A stretch of 64,000 nucleotides of DNA from Lutimaribacter salitolerans (GTDB taxonomy: Bacteria > Pseudomonadota > Alphaproteobacteria > Rhodobacterales > Rhodobacteraceae): NCBI RefSeq assembly GCF_042677865.1, contig NZ_JBHUDD010000156.1, forward strand, positions 1-64,000, written 5' to 3'. The notes below the pieces were generated by a model. The model did not search any database. It was not told where the DNA came from and saw only the letters and a list, made by a program, of their open reading frames with translations. Numbering within the stretch: position 1 is the first letter of the stretch; each line of letters begins with the position of its first letter. Both the position numbers and the translations under genes were made by a program. Below, piece by piece: positions 55,580 to 63,636 of the stretch.

Positions 55580-56673
55580 GCGGCCCCGTCCTTGTGGTTT
55601 GTCATTTCTTCCAGTTGCGACGTGGCGGCGGCCACCCGCGCGGCCAGCTTTTCGGAAAATCCGCTTTGCGCCAGTTGAAAGGCCAGCTTGACCGCTGCCG
55701 ACACACCGGTTGCATCCGCCGAACCATGCGATTTCACGACCGTGCCGTTCAGCCCCAGAAACACGCCACCATTTACCCGCCGCGGATCGATCCGTTTCTT
55801 CAGCCGTTGCAACGAGGTGTAGGCCAGAATCGACGCAAACCGGGACAGCGGCGTATATTTGAACGCCTCTTTCAGCAGGTCACCGATCAGGCTGGCCGTG
55901 CCTTCGCCGGTCTTGAGCGCGATATTGCCGGTGAAGCCGTCGGTCACGATCACGTCGCAGCGGTCGCCGGGGATATCGCCGCCTTCGACGAAGCCCACGA
56001 AATCGAACCGCGCCTTGTCGGCATTGGCCGAGATCAGGTCATGCGCGGCCTTCAACTCGGCCCGGCCCTTGTGCTCTTCGGTGCCGACGTTCAGCAACCC
56101 GATGCGGGGACGATCCAGATCGAGGCCGTTGCGGGCATAGGACGACCCCATCAGCGCGTATTGCAGCAGGTCATGGGCATCGGCCCGGATATCCGCGCCC
56201 ACGTCCAGCATCACGTTGAAACCCTGAGGGTTGCGCGATGGCCACAGCACGGCGATGGCGGGGCGGTTGACCCCGGGCAGCTTTTTCAGCCGCACCATCG
56301 ACAGCAGCATCAGCGCGCCGGTATTGCCGCAGGACACGCAGACCGTGGCCTCGCCCGCGCGCACGCAATCAAGCGCGGACCACATCGAGGTGTTCTGCCC
56401 GTGCCGCATCACGTGGCTGGGCTTGTCCGCCATTTTGACGACGTCGTCGGCATCGCGCATCTCGCAGCGGCCCGCAAGGTTGCGCCGCTTGGCCACAAGC
56501 CGCTCAAGCTCGGCCTTGGGGCCGTGCAGGATAAACCCGATGTCGGGGTTTTTCTTTGCGGACAGGGAAATACCGGCGACAACCGTCGCCGGACCCTTGT
56601 CACCACCCATGGCGTCAACGGAAATGACGATACGTCCGCTACCCGTGAGGGACTGATGCTGCGCGCCAGTCAT
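55576..56673 (-). CDS. plsX: phosphate acyltransferase PlsX
   Basis: A 365-residue PlsX that makes acyl-phosphate from acyl-ACP for phospholipid synthesis. ISVDAMGGDKGPATVVAGI (about 17-35), SCGNTGALMLLSMVRLKKLPGVNRPAIAVLWPS and VTDGFTGNIALKTGEG are family motifs. It sits 23 bp after rpmF and is coupled to fabH, the usual order. Confidence 0.95.
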   Translation of the reverse strand: MTGAQHQSLTGSGRIVISVDAMGGDKGPATVVAGISLSAKKNPDIGFILHGPKAELERLVAKRRNLAGRCEMRDADDVVKMADKPSHVMRHGQNTSMWSALDCVRAGEATVCVSCGNTGALMLLSMVRLKKLPGVNRPAIAVLWPSRNPQGFNVMLDVGADIRADAHDLLQYALMGSSYARNGLDLDRPRIGLLNVGTEEHKGRAELKAAHDLISANADKARFDFVGFVEGGDIPGDRCDVIVTDGFTGNIALKTGEGTASLIGDLLKEAFKYTPLSRFASILAYTSLQRLKKRIDPRRVNGGVFLGLNGTVVKSHGSADATGVSAAVKLAFQLAQSGFSEKLAARVAAATSQLEEMTNHKDGAA

Positions 56674-56696
56674 GCGGACAATCGACCCCTCTGCGG

Positions 56697-56903
56697 TCAG
56701 GCCGCGTCTTCGTCCAGATCAACCTCGTCGACCATGGCGACGACTTCGCGGTCGGCATAGTGACCGCAGGATGCGCACACGTGGTGGGGGCGCTTGAGCT
56801 CGCCACAGTTGGAGCATTCGTTGGGGTTTGCCGCAACCAGCGCATCATGTGCGCGGCGGTTGTTGCGGCGCGATTTCGAGACTTTGTTCTGTTGGACGGC
56901 CAT
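56697..56903 (-). CDS. rpmF: 50S ribosomal protein L32
   Basis: A 68-residue L32 beginning MAVQQNKVSKSRRNNRRAHD, with a zinc ribbon C30-x2-C33...C43-x2-C46. The start at 56903 is fixed by the family; the frame upstream is not coding. It heads the rpmF-plsX-fabH-ihfA set. Confidence 0.97.
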   Translation of the reverse strand: MAVQQNKVSKSRRNNRRAHDALVAANPNECSNCGELKRPHHVCASCGHYADREVVAMVDEVDLDEDAA

Positions 56904-57069
56904 GTCACAACCTTTATTCCTGCGGCGCGCTGCGCCATGTTTCACAAGGGTTTGGGGGCACTTACAAGAGAGTGTCGTGCATGTCCAACCCTGAATCCGA
57001 TGGAGGCCGGAAAATACTGTGTTTGCGCGCCGTGGCAAGCGGTTTTTTGCGAGCGCGGCAAGGCGTTGA

Positions 57070-57612
57070 TCAGTCGTCCTTTTTCAGCGAATCGCGCAGC
57101 GCCGCAAGCCCGGCAAAGGGTTTGGTGTCCTCGTCGCGCAAGGGCTCGGCCCCCGGTTCGGTCACCACCACGTCGCCCGGCCCGGCATCCGGGGCGCGCG
57201 GGTACAGCGGCAACGCCAGCGCCAGCGCCTCGGCCATCACGCGGGTCAGGTCGATGTAGTCGGGCAGGGGCTCTGCGGTGTCATCCTCGGGCATCTCGAC
57301 CTCTTCACCCTCGGGGATCTCGGGCATCTGCGCCAGGTAGCGGCGGGTCACATCCTCTTGCAGCCGGGTGCTGACCGGTGCCAGCGTGACAACGCAGGGC
57401 TGCGTGACCGTGGCCCCCAGATGCCCGTCCAGCCGCCAGTCGCGCGCGCCCTCGGGGCGGATCTGCCCCTTGAAGGACAGTTTGCGCAGACCCGACAGGC
57501 CCAGTTCCTGTGCCATGACGCTGTTTTGCTCGGCCGTTGGACGCAGATCGAAGTCTATCCCGCGATTGGGCGGCAGATCGGCCACGCGGAATCGATTTGT
57601 GGCTTTTGTCAT
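57070..57612 (-). CDS. YceD/DUF177-family protein
   Basis: A 180-residue protein of the YceD (DUF177) family, which is linked to 23S rRNA processing and large-subunit assembly. It contains LRKLSFKGQIRPEGARDWRLDGHLGATVTQPCVVTLAPVSTRLQEDVTRRYL and a C-terminal EDPL-like end. The start ATG at 57612 (MTKATNRFRVADL) is the family start. It sits 166 bp upstream of rpmF on the same strand, the usual partner. Confidence 0.88.
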   Translation of the reverse strand: MTKATNRFRVADLPPNRGIDFDLRPTAEQNSVMAQELGLSGLRKLSFKGQIRPEGARDWRLDGHLGATVTQPCVVTLAPVSTRLQEDVTRRYLAQMPEIPEGEEVEMPEDDTAEPLPDYIDLTRVMAEALALALPLYPRAPDAGPGDVVVTEPGAEPLRDEDTKPFAGLAALRDSLKKDD

Positions 57613-57696
57613 TGGTACGCTTCCATTCTTGAACCCTGACGGTTCCTTGTATAATCGGGATAGAAGGCACGGTGTGCCATGGCAAGGGGGGCGTTG

Positions 57697-58134
57697 ATGG
57701 TCCGCAAGATCGCTGCAATTCTGTGCGTGCTGGTGGTGGCGGGGTGTTCCTCGGTCTATCGCAACCACGGGTATGTCCCCAAGGACGAAGAGCTTTCCGA
57801 GATCGTGGTGGGCGTCGACACACGCGACAGCGTGGCCGAGGCCGTGGGCACGCCTGCCTCAAGCGGCGTGCTGGACAGCTCGGGGTATTACTATGTTCAA
57901 AGCCGTGTGCGGCATTTCGCCTATCGCCGTCCCGAGGTGATCAGCCGCGAGGTTCTGGCCATCAGCTTTGACACTGGCGGCGTGGTGCGCAACATCGAAC
58001 GCTTCGGGCTGGAGGACGGACAGGTCGTGCCGATCGCACGCCGGGTGACCGAAACCACCAGCAGCGACAATGGATTCCTGCGCCAGCTTCTGCGCAACCT
58101 GGGCAACTTTTCCGCTGGCACCTTCCTTGACTGA
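57697..58134 (+). CDS. bamE: outer membrane assembly factor BamE-like lipoprotein
   Basis: A 145-residue lipoprotein of the SmpA/OmlA (BamE) family: signal MVRKIAAILCVLVVAGCSS with lipidated Cys17, then the two-strand BamE core (VYRNHGYVPKDEELSEIVVGVDTRDSVAEAVGTPASSGVL...YYVQSRVRHFAYRRPEV). It takes part in beta-barrel protein insertion. ATG at 57697, preceded by AAGGGGGGCG, is better than the ATG 18 bases upstream. Divergent from yceD. Confidence 0.88.
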   Translation: MVRKIAAILCVLVVAGCSSVYRNHGYVPKDEELSEIVVGVDTRDSVAEAVGTPASSGVLDSSGYYYVQSRVRHFAYRRPEVISREVLAISFDTGGVVRNIERFGLEDGQVVPIARRVTETTSSDNGFLRQLLRNLGNFSAGTFLD

Positions 58135-58224
58135 CCTGCGTTAGCGTCGTCAGCCTGTCACATCTTGTATGCTAGGCGCTGCGCAGCTACAATTTGCGCA
58201 GCGGGGCATGACAGGATGGCCGCA

Positions 58225-58956
58225 ATGACGAGCATGAAACGCGGTCGCTACCATGCGCGACTGGCAGAAACGGCCGACGATCTGACCAAGGCGCAGCGCC
58301 TGCGCCATCTGTGTTTTCACGGTGATGACGGGCAGGATGCAGACCGGTTTGATGACATCTGCGCCCATATCCTTGTGGAAGAGGGGAAAACCGGGCGGCT
58401 GGTCTGTTGCTTTCGCTTCCTGCCGCTGACCGACGGGGCCGAGATTGATCGCTGTTATTCCGCGCAGTATTACAACCTGTCAAGCCTGCGCGACTTTGCC
58501 GGCCCGATGGTCGAACTGGGCCGGTTCTGCATCCACCCGGACCTGAAAGACCCCGATATCCTGCGCGTGGCCTGGGGGGCGATGACCGCCTATGTCGATC
58601 AGCATGGCGTCGAACTGCTGTTTGGCTGTTCGTCCTTCAAGGGCACCGAGGCGGGTGACTACCTGGATGCCTTTACCGTGTTGCGCGACCGCCATCTGGC
58701 CCCCAAGCGCTGGTTGCCCCGGGTCAAGGCCCCGCGCGTGTTCCGTTTTGGTCAGTTGCTGCGGCGCAAGCCGGATGCGAAGCTGGCGATGTTGCGGATG
58801 CCGCCGTTGTTGCGGACCTACCTGCTGATGGGCGGCTGGGTCAGCGATCATGCGGTGGTCGATGTGCAGATGAACACGCTGCACGTGTTCACCGGGCTTG
58901 AGATCAAGGCGATCCCACCCGCGCGCAAAAGGCTGCTGCGGGCGGTCGCCGGATAA
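58225..58956 (+). CDS. olsB: OlsB-like ornithine/amino-acid N-acyltransferase (GNAT fold)
   Basis: A 243-residue protein resembling the OlsB family, which links a 3-hydroxy fatty acid to ornithine, the first step of ornithine lipid synthesis. Seen are AETADDLTKAQRLRHLCF (residues about 12-29), FDDICAHILVEEGKTGRLVCCFRFLPL, then PMVELGRFCIHPDLKDPDILRVAWG and the GCSSFKG block. The usual partner acyltransferase OlsA is not adjacent. AGGA nine bases upstream supports ATG 58225; ATG 58216 is possible. Confidence 0.8.
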   Translation: MTSMKRGRYHARLAETADDLTKAQRLRHLCFHGDDGQDADRFDDICAHILVEEGKTGRLVCCFRFLPLTDGAEIDRCYSAQYYNLSSLRDFAGPMVELGRFCIHPDLKDPDILRVAWGAMTAYVDQHGVELLFGCSSFKGTEAGDYLDAFTVLRDRHLAPKRWLPRVKAPRVFRFGQLLRRKPDAKLAMLRMPPLLRTYLLMGGWVSDHAVVDVQMNTLHVFTGLEIKAIPPARKRLLRAVAG

Positions 58957-58997
58957 GGGCGCTTGACGCGGCACGGGGGCTTGGATAGCTGGCGCAT

Positions 58998-60824
58998 ATG
59001 GCGCGCGCACCCCTTCTCCAACTCAATGACATCTCGCTGACCTTCGGCGGCGATCCCGTGTTTGACGACCTGTCGTTGGTGGTCCATCCGGGCGACCGTG
59101 TGGCCCTTGTGGGGCGCAACGGGTCAGGCAAATCCACCCTGATGAAGGTCATGGCCGGGCTGGTCGAGGCCGATCGTGGCGACCGGGTGATCACGCCGGG
59201 CGTGGCCGTGGGCTACATGGAACAAGACCCCGACATGGCCGGGTTTGCCACCTTGGGCGATTACGCCGCCAGCGAGCTGGACCCCGGCGAGATGTACCGG
59301 GTCGAAATGGCGGGCGAGGGGCTGAAGTTCGACCCCGACCGCCCCGTCAGCACCGCCTCGGGGGGGGAGCGGCGGCGCGCGGCGCTGGCCAAGCTTATGG
59401 CCGAGGCGCCCGAGCTGATGCTGCTGGACGAGCCGACCAACCATCTGGACATCCAGGCAATCGGCTGGCTGGAGGAAGAGCTGCGCCAGACCCGCGCGGG
59501 CTTTGTCCTGATCAGCCACGACCGCGCGTTCCTGCGGGCGCTGACGCGCGCAACCCTGTGGATCGACCGCGGACAGGTGCGCCGCCGTGAAGAGGGGTTC
59601 GAGGGCTTCGAGGCCTGGCGCGACAAGGTCTGGGAAGACGAGGATGTCGCCCGCCACAAGCTGAACCGCAAGATCAAGTCCGAGGCGCGGTGGGCCGTCG
59701 AAGGCATCAGCGCCCGGCGCAAGCGCAATCAGGGCCGGGTACGCGCGTTGCAGGATCTGCGCGCCGAACGCGCCTCGCAGATCAAGCGGCAGGGCACCGC
59801 CGCCATGGCGCTGGAGCAGGGGCCGAAGTCGGGCCGCAAGGTGATCGAGGCGCAAGGCATTTCAAAGGCTTATGACGACAAGGTGATCCTGCACCCGTTC
59901 GATATCCGAATCCTGCGCGGTGACCGGGTGGCGTTTGTCGGGCCCAATGGCGTGGGCAAGACCACGCTGCTGAAACTGCTGATGGCCGAGATCGAGCCGG
60001 ATACCGGCACCGTCACGCATGGCACCAACCTTGTGCCCGCCATTTTCGATCAGGCCCGCGCGCAGCTTGATCCGGAAATGACGCTGTGGGACAGCCTGAC
60101 CGGCGATCCCGACATGCGCGTTTCGGGCAAGGCCGACCAGATCCTGGTACGCGGCCAGCCCAAGCACGTGATCGCGTACCTGAAGGATTTCCTGTTCGAC
60201 GAGGCGCAGGCCCGCGCGCCGGTCAAGTCCTTGTCAGGCGGCGAAAAAGCGCGGCTGCTGCTGGCCAAGCTGATGGCGCGCGAAAGCAACCTGCTGGTGC
60301 TGGACGAACCGACCAACGATCTGGATATCGAAACGCTGGACCTGTTGCAGGAACTGCTGGACGACTTTGACGGCACCGTGATGCTGGTCAGCCACGATCG
60401 CGACTTTCTGGACCGTGTGGCCAGCACCACCATCGCGATGGAAGGCGACGGGCGTGCCACCGTCTATGCCGGTGGCTGGACCGACTACCAGACCCAGAAG
60501 GCGGCGCAGGCCACGCCGGAAAGTGACGGGAAATCAAAGGCTCAGGGCGCAAAACCCAAGTCGGGCGGCAAATCGGGCAAGCCCGCGCAACCCGCGCTCA
60601 GCTTTACCGAAAAGCACCGGCTGGACACGCTGCCCGCAGAGATCGAGCGGATCGGGGCCGAGATCGCCAAGCTCGAAGAGTTGCTGGCCCAGCCCGACCT
60701 GTTCACCCGCGAGCCGGTTAAATTCCGCAAGGCGACCGAGGCGCTGACCACGCGCCAGAAGGCGCTGAGTGATGCCGAAGAGGAATGGCTGACCCTGATG
60801 GAAAAGGCCGAAACGGCGATGTGA
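58998..60824 (+). CDS. ABC-F family ATPase (Uup-like)
   Basis: A 608-residue soluble ABC-F protein with two ATPase domains: Walker A GRNGSGKST and GPNGVGKTT, signatures ASGGERRR and LSGGEKAR, Walker B LMLLDEPTNHLDIQ and LLVLDEPTNDLDIE, a linker between them and a C-terminal coiled coil (about 530-600). ABC-F proteins act on ribosomes in translation regulation or rescue. The C-terminal coiled coil fits the Uup subgroup. Confidence 0.9.
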   Translation: MARAPLLQLNDISLTFGGDPVFDDLSLVVHPGDRVALVGRNGSGKSTLMKVMAGLVEADRGDRVITPGVAVGYMEQDPDMAGFATLGDYAASELDPGEMYRVEMAGEGLKFDPDRPVSTASGGERRRAALAKLMAEAPELMLLDEPTNHLDIQAIGWLEEELRQTRAGFVLISHDRAFLRALTRATLWIDRGQVRRREEGFEGFEAWRDKVWEDEDVARHKLNRKIKSEARWAVEGISARRKRNQGRVRALQDLRAERASQIKRQGTAAMALEQGPKSGRKVIEAQGISKAYDDKVILHPFDIRILRGDRVAFVGPNGVGKTTLLKLLMAEIEPDTGTVTHGTNLVPAIFDQARAQLDPEMTLWDSLTGDPDMRVSGKADQILVRGQPKHVIAYLKDFLFDEAQARAPVKSLSGGEKARLLLAKLMARESNLLVLDEPTNDLDIETLDLLQELLDDFDGTVMLVSHDRDFLDRVASTTIAMEGDGRATVYAGGWTDYQTQKAAQATPESDGKSKAQGAKPKSGGKSGKPAQPALSFTEKHRLDTLPAEIERIGAEIAKLEELLAQPDLFTREPVKFRKATEALTTRQKALSDAEEEWLTLMEKAETAM

Positions 60825-60828
60825 TTGC

Positions 60829-60861
60829 CGTGCACATACCATGCAAACGCCATGCATAGTT
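60829..60861 (+). repeat. 11-bp-period CATGCAC array, locus 3
   Basis: Units CGTGCACATAC, CATGCAAACGC and CATGCATAGTT lie exactly 11 bp apart, starting five bases after the ABC-F stop codon and before the convergent SDR gene. Third member of the family, same orientation. Confidence 0.65.
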
Positions 60862-60873
60862 CGCCTGACCGAA

Positions 60874-60904
60874 AAGGGCCGGAGCAAAAACAGCCCCGGC
60901 CCTT
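60874..60904. terminator. bidirectional terminator hairpin
   Basis: AAGGGCCGG and CCGGCCCTT pair across AGCAAAAACAGCC between two convergent genes. A second small hairpin (GTCCCC/GGGGAC) lies at 60933-60949 in a GC-rich stretch typical of Rhodobacterales intergenic filler. Confidence 0.65.
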
Positions 60905-60975
60905 CCTCTCTCGACAAGTATCCTCGGGGGGAGTCCCCTGAAAGGGGACGGGGGCAGACAGCCCCCCCTGCGCCG

Positions 60976-61731
60976 TCAGCGCATGCGTAGCGCGCCGTCG
61001 ATGCGGATCGTCTCGCCGTTCAGATAGCCGCTCTCGACGATGAAGCGCGCCAGTTCGGCATATTCGCGCGGATCGCCCAGACGTTTGGGGCAGGTGACAT
61101 CCTGCGCCAGCCCGGCGCGCACCTCGTCGGGCAGGCCAAGCAGCATCGGGGTCAGGAACAGGCCCGGCGCGATCGCCATGACGCGGATGCCCTCGCGCGA
61201 CAGATCGCGAGCCATCGGCAGCGACATGCCCGCGATGCCCGCCTTGGACGAGGCATAGGCGACCTGACCCTTTTGCCCGTCAAAGGCCGCGACCGAGGCG
61301 GTGTTGACGATGACGCCGCGCTGGCCATCCTCGGTCGGCTCGTTCTTGGCCATCTCGACCGCTGCCAGACGGGCGACGTTGAAGGTGCCGACCAGGTTGA
61401 TGCCGATCACGCGGTTATAGTGATCCAGGCTGTGCGCGCCGTCCTTGTGAATGGTTTTTTCCGCCGTGCCGACACCGGCGCAGTTGACGCAGGCGTTGAT
61501 CTTGCCCATCGCCTTGACCGCCGCCGCGACGGCGGCCTGTACCGAAGCCTCGGACGTGACATCTGTTTCGACGAATGTCGCGCCGATCTCGTCGGCGATC
61601 TGTGCGCCGCGGGTGGCGTCGCGGTCCAGGATGGTGACCTGCGCGCCGCCGTCACGGAACATGCGGGCCGTCGCCTCGCCCAGGCCCGAGGCGCCCCCGG
61701 TGATGATCGCGGCCGTGTCTTGTAGTTTCAT
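60976..61731 (-). CDS. short-chain dehydrogenase (3-hydroxyacyl-CoA dehydrogenase-like)
   Basis: A 251-residue SDR with NAD-binding GGASGLGEATAR (12-23), the NCAG motif (ACVNCAGVG), and the catalytic S/Y/K set in VNTASVAAFDGQKGQVAYASSKAG. Sequence resembles type II 3-hydroxyacyl-CoA dehydrogenase (HSD10-like) of bacteria, which acts in beta-oxidation. It is next to a membrane AbrB-family gene on the same strand, but spacing is 64 bp. Confidence 0.85.
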   Translation of the reverse strand: MKLQDTAAIITGGASGLGEATARMFRDGGAQVTILDRDATRGAQIADEIGATFVETDVTSEASVQAAVAAAVKAMGKINACVNCAGVGTAEKTIHKDGAHSLDHYNRVIGINLVGTFNVARLAAVEMAKNEPTEDGQRGVIVNTASVAAFDGQKGQVAYASSKAGIAGMSLPMARDLSREGIRVMAIAPGLFLTPMLLGLPDEVRAGLAQDVTCPKRLGDPREYAELARFIVESGYLNGETIRIDGALRMR

Positions 61732-61795
61732 GGCTTTTGCCCTCTCTCCCGCTCAAATGAACATGCGTTCAGATAACGCCGGGGCAACGGTGCTG

Positions 61796-62860
61796 TCAAA
61801 GCCTGCGGGTGGATACGTAGCGTCCGATCAGACCCAGTTCGATGACCGTCAGGATGATGCGCCAGATGTGATGCGCGGTGACCAGCGCCGGGTTGGCATT
61901 GAGCGACAGGGCGACCAACGCCATTTCGGTGACCCCGCCAGGGGCAAAGCTGACCAGCAGCACGTCGAGCGGCTGATCGGTCAGGCGCATCAGGGCCAGC
62001 GCAAAGGCCAGCCCGATGCCCAGCATGAAGGCGACGGACACCAGCCCCAGCCCCAGACCGCGCAGCAGGGCGTTGCCGCGCAGACCGCCAAGGCGCATCC
62101 CAAGGCTGGCCCCGATCACCACCTGACAGACCGAGATCATCCAGTTCGGCAGGTCCAGAATGCCCAGCCCGGTCACGCTGACCACGGCGGCGGCAAACAG
62201 CGGGCCGGTCAGTTGCCACGCGGGCAGGTGCAGCCGGTGACCCAGCCAAAGCCCGGCCATGGCGGTCAGGATGACGACGTGCAAGTGACTGAAATCAGAG
62301 GGGCTTGCATGGGCCAGCATCATGCCGCCGGCACTGCCGACGGGGGCGCCCATCCAGATCGACAGCCCGATGGGAACCAGCGTGATCACAAGGATGATGC
62401 GCAGGAACTGCTGCATCGTCAGGGTGGCGATGTCTGCCCCCGCCGCCTCGCCCATGGCGATGGACTCCAGCAGCCCGCCTGGGGTGGCGGAATAAAACGC
62501 GGTGGCGGTGTCATAGCCGCCGATATGCCGGAAAATCAGGTAGTTGCCACCATGCGCCAGCAGGACGAAAATGATGATACCGGCAAAGCTGATCAGCATG
62601 GCGGGCAGCAGCGCGATCAGGTCGGGAGAGACCTGCGCGCCGATCATCACGCCGATCACCGCGAGAAAAATCAGGCGAAATTTCTGAGGAAAAACATAGC
62701 CTTCGGGGATCGTAGGGGCAAAGAGGATGCCGGCGAGCGCGGTGGCCACAAGGCTGCCCAGCATGAAGGGAAGGGGGGTGTGCAGCAGGTGCGCGATGCC
62801 GCCCCCGGCCCCGCCCACAAGAACAAGGGCCAGCGTTGTCAATATGGTCGCGCGCGTCAT
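61796..62860 (-). CDS. AbrB-family (DUF/AmoA-like) membrane protein
   Basis: A 354-residue integral membrane protein with about 10 hydrophobic segments in two repeated halves (IAHLLHTPLPFMLGSLVATALAGILF, FRLIFLAVIGVMIGAQVSP, GGYDTATAFYSATPGGLLES; second half LPNWMISVCQVVIGASLGMRL and LLVSFAPGGVTEMALVALSLNANPALV). This is the AbrB/pfam05145-type family whose ATPGG-E motifs recur; the transport function is unknown despite the regulator-like name. Start ATG 62860 is preceded by GGCAGGACACCG. Confidence 0.82.
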   Translation of the reverse strand: MTRATILTTLALVLVGGAGGGIAHLLHTPLPFMLGSLVATALAGILFAPTIPEGYVFPQKFRLIFLAVIGVMIGAQVSPDLIALLPAMLISFAGIIIFVLLAHGGNYLIFRHIGGYDTATAFYSATPGGLLESIAMGEAAGADIATLTMQQFLRIILVITLVPIGLSIWMGAPVGSAGGMMLAHASPSDFSHLHVVILTAMAGLWLGHRLHLPAWQLTGPLFAAAVVSVTGLGILDLPNWMISVCQVVIGASLGMRLGGLRGNALLRGLGLGLVSVAFMLGIGLAFALALMRLTDQPLDVLLVSFAPGGVTEMALVALSLNANPALVTAHHIWRIILTVIELGLIGRYVSTRRL

Positions 62861-62937
62861 CGGTGTCCTGCCTGCGTCGCCACAGCTATAGCGCAGGGGC
62901 GCCGGGAATGCCAAGGGATTGTATTTGCTGGGGTTTA

Positions 62938-63011
62938 TGGAGCGGGTGAAGGGAATCGAACCCTCGTATTCAGCTTGGGAAGCTGCTGCTCTACCATTGA
63001 GCTACACCCGC
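62938..63011 (-). tRNA. tRNA-Gly (CCC anticodon)
   Basis: Minus-strand cloverleaf: acceptor GCGGGTG/CACCCGC, D arm GCTC...GAGC, anticodon loop TTCCCAA with anticodon CCC, T arm with TTCGATT, discriminator T (U) and encoded CCA, 74 nt. Confidence 0.93.
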
Positions 63012-63064
63012 GTTGTGCCGTGTCTTATACCGCTTCGCCGGACCTGTCCAGTGGCGTAAATGGC

Positions 63065-63108
63065 GATGCGCGCGCCCTGCACAGGCGATGCACATGGCAT
63101 GCATATAC
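63065..63108 (+). repeat. 11-bp-period CATGCAC array, locus 4
   Basis: Units GATGCGCGCGC (degenerate), CCTGCACAGGC, GATGCACATGG, CATGCATATAC, all 11 bp. Lies between tRNA-Gly and the cupin stop (63177). Immediately after it is ATACGCCGGCGTAT, a short palindrome at about 63104-63117. Confidence 0.7.
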
Positions 63109-63176
63109 GCCGGCGTATGGCGTCGGATTGGTCAGGTCGCCCCCGGCGCCTCCGCACGAGGGGCAGGGGGTGGGGG

Positions 63177-63581
63177 TCATCCCGGCGTGGCGCTGTAATC
63201 GGCGTCGGCGACTTTTTCCAGCCAGTCGGCGGCGCTGTCGCCGTCTTTTTCCTGAATCGCGATATGGGTCATGGCGCAGTCCGGCGCGGCCCCGTGCCAG
63301 TGTTCTTCGCCCGGATCGAACCAGACCACATCGCCGGGAAATATCTCTTGCACCGGGCCGCCGCGACGGCCCGCGCGGCCCTTGCCCGCGGTCACGATCA
63401 GGGTCTGGCCGAACGGATGCGTGTGCCATGCCGTGCGCGCGCCCGGCTCGAACGTCACGGTCAGGGCGTTCACCCGCGCCGGGGCGGGGGCCGAGATCAC
63501 GGGATCAAAGCGCACTGTGCCGGTGAAATAGTCGGGGTTGGGCCCCTGGGACGGGCGGCTGCCCGCGCGGTGGATCTGCAT
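63177..63581 (-). CDS. cupin-domain protein
   Basis: A 134-residue single-domain cupin. Metal ligands are in ARTAWHTHPFGQTLIVTAG (motif 1, H-x-H) and GDVVWFDPGEEHWHGAAPD (motif 2). Small cupins of this type include mandelonitrile-lyase-like and gamma-carboxymuconolactone-related enzymes; the reaction is unknown. CCAAGGAGG lies before the ATG at 63581. The convergence of the RACo-like gene and this gene on one strand suggests possible co-transcription. Confidence 0.8.
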   Translation of the reverse strand: MQIHRAGSRPSQGPNPDYFTGTVRFDPVISAPAPARVNALTVTFEPGARTAWHTHPFGQTLIVTAGKGRAGRRGGPVQEIFPGDVVWFDPGEEHWHGAAPDCAMTHIAIQEKDGDSAADWLEKVADADYSATPG

Positions 63582-63636
63582 GTCGTGCCTCCTTGGTTGG
63601 GGGCAGGATAGCGGCCCCGAGCGGGCAGGCAAGCGG

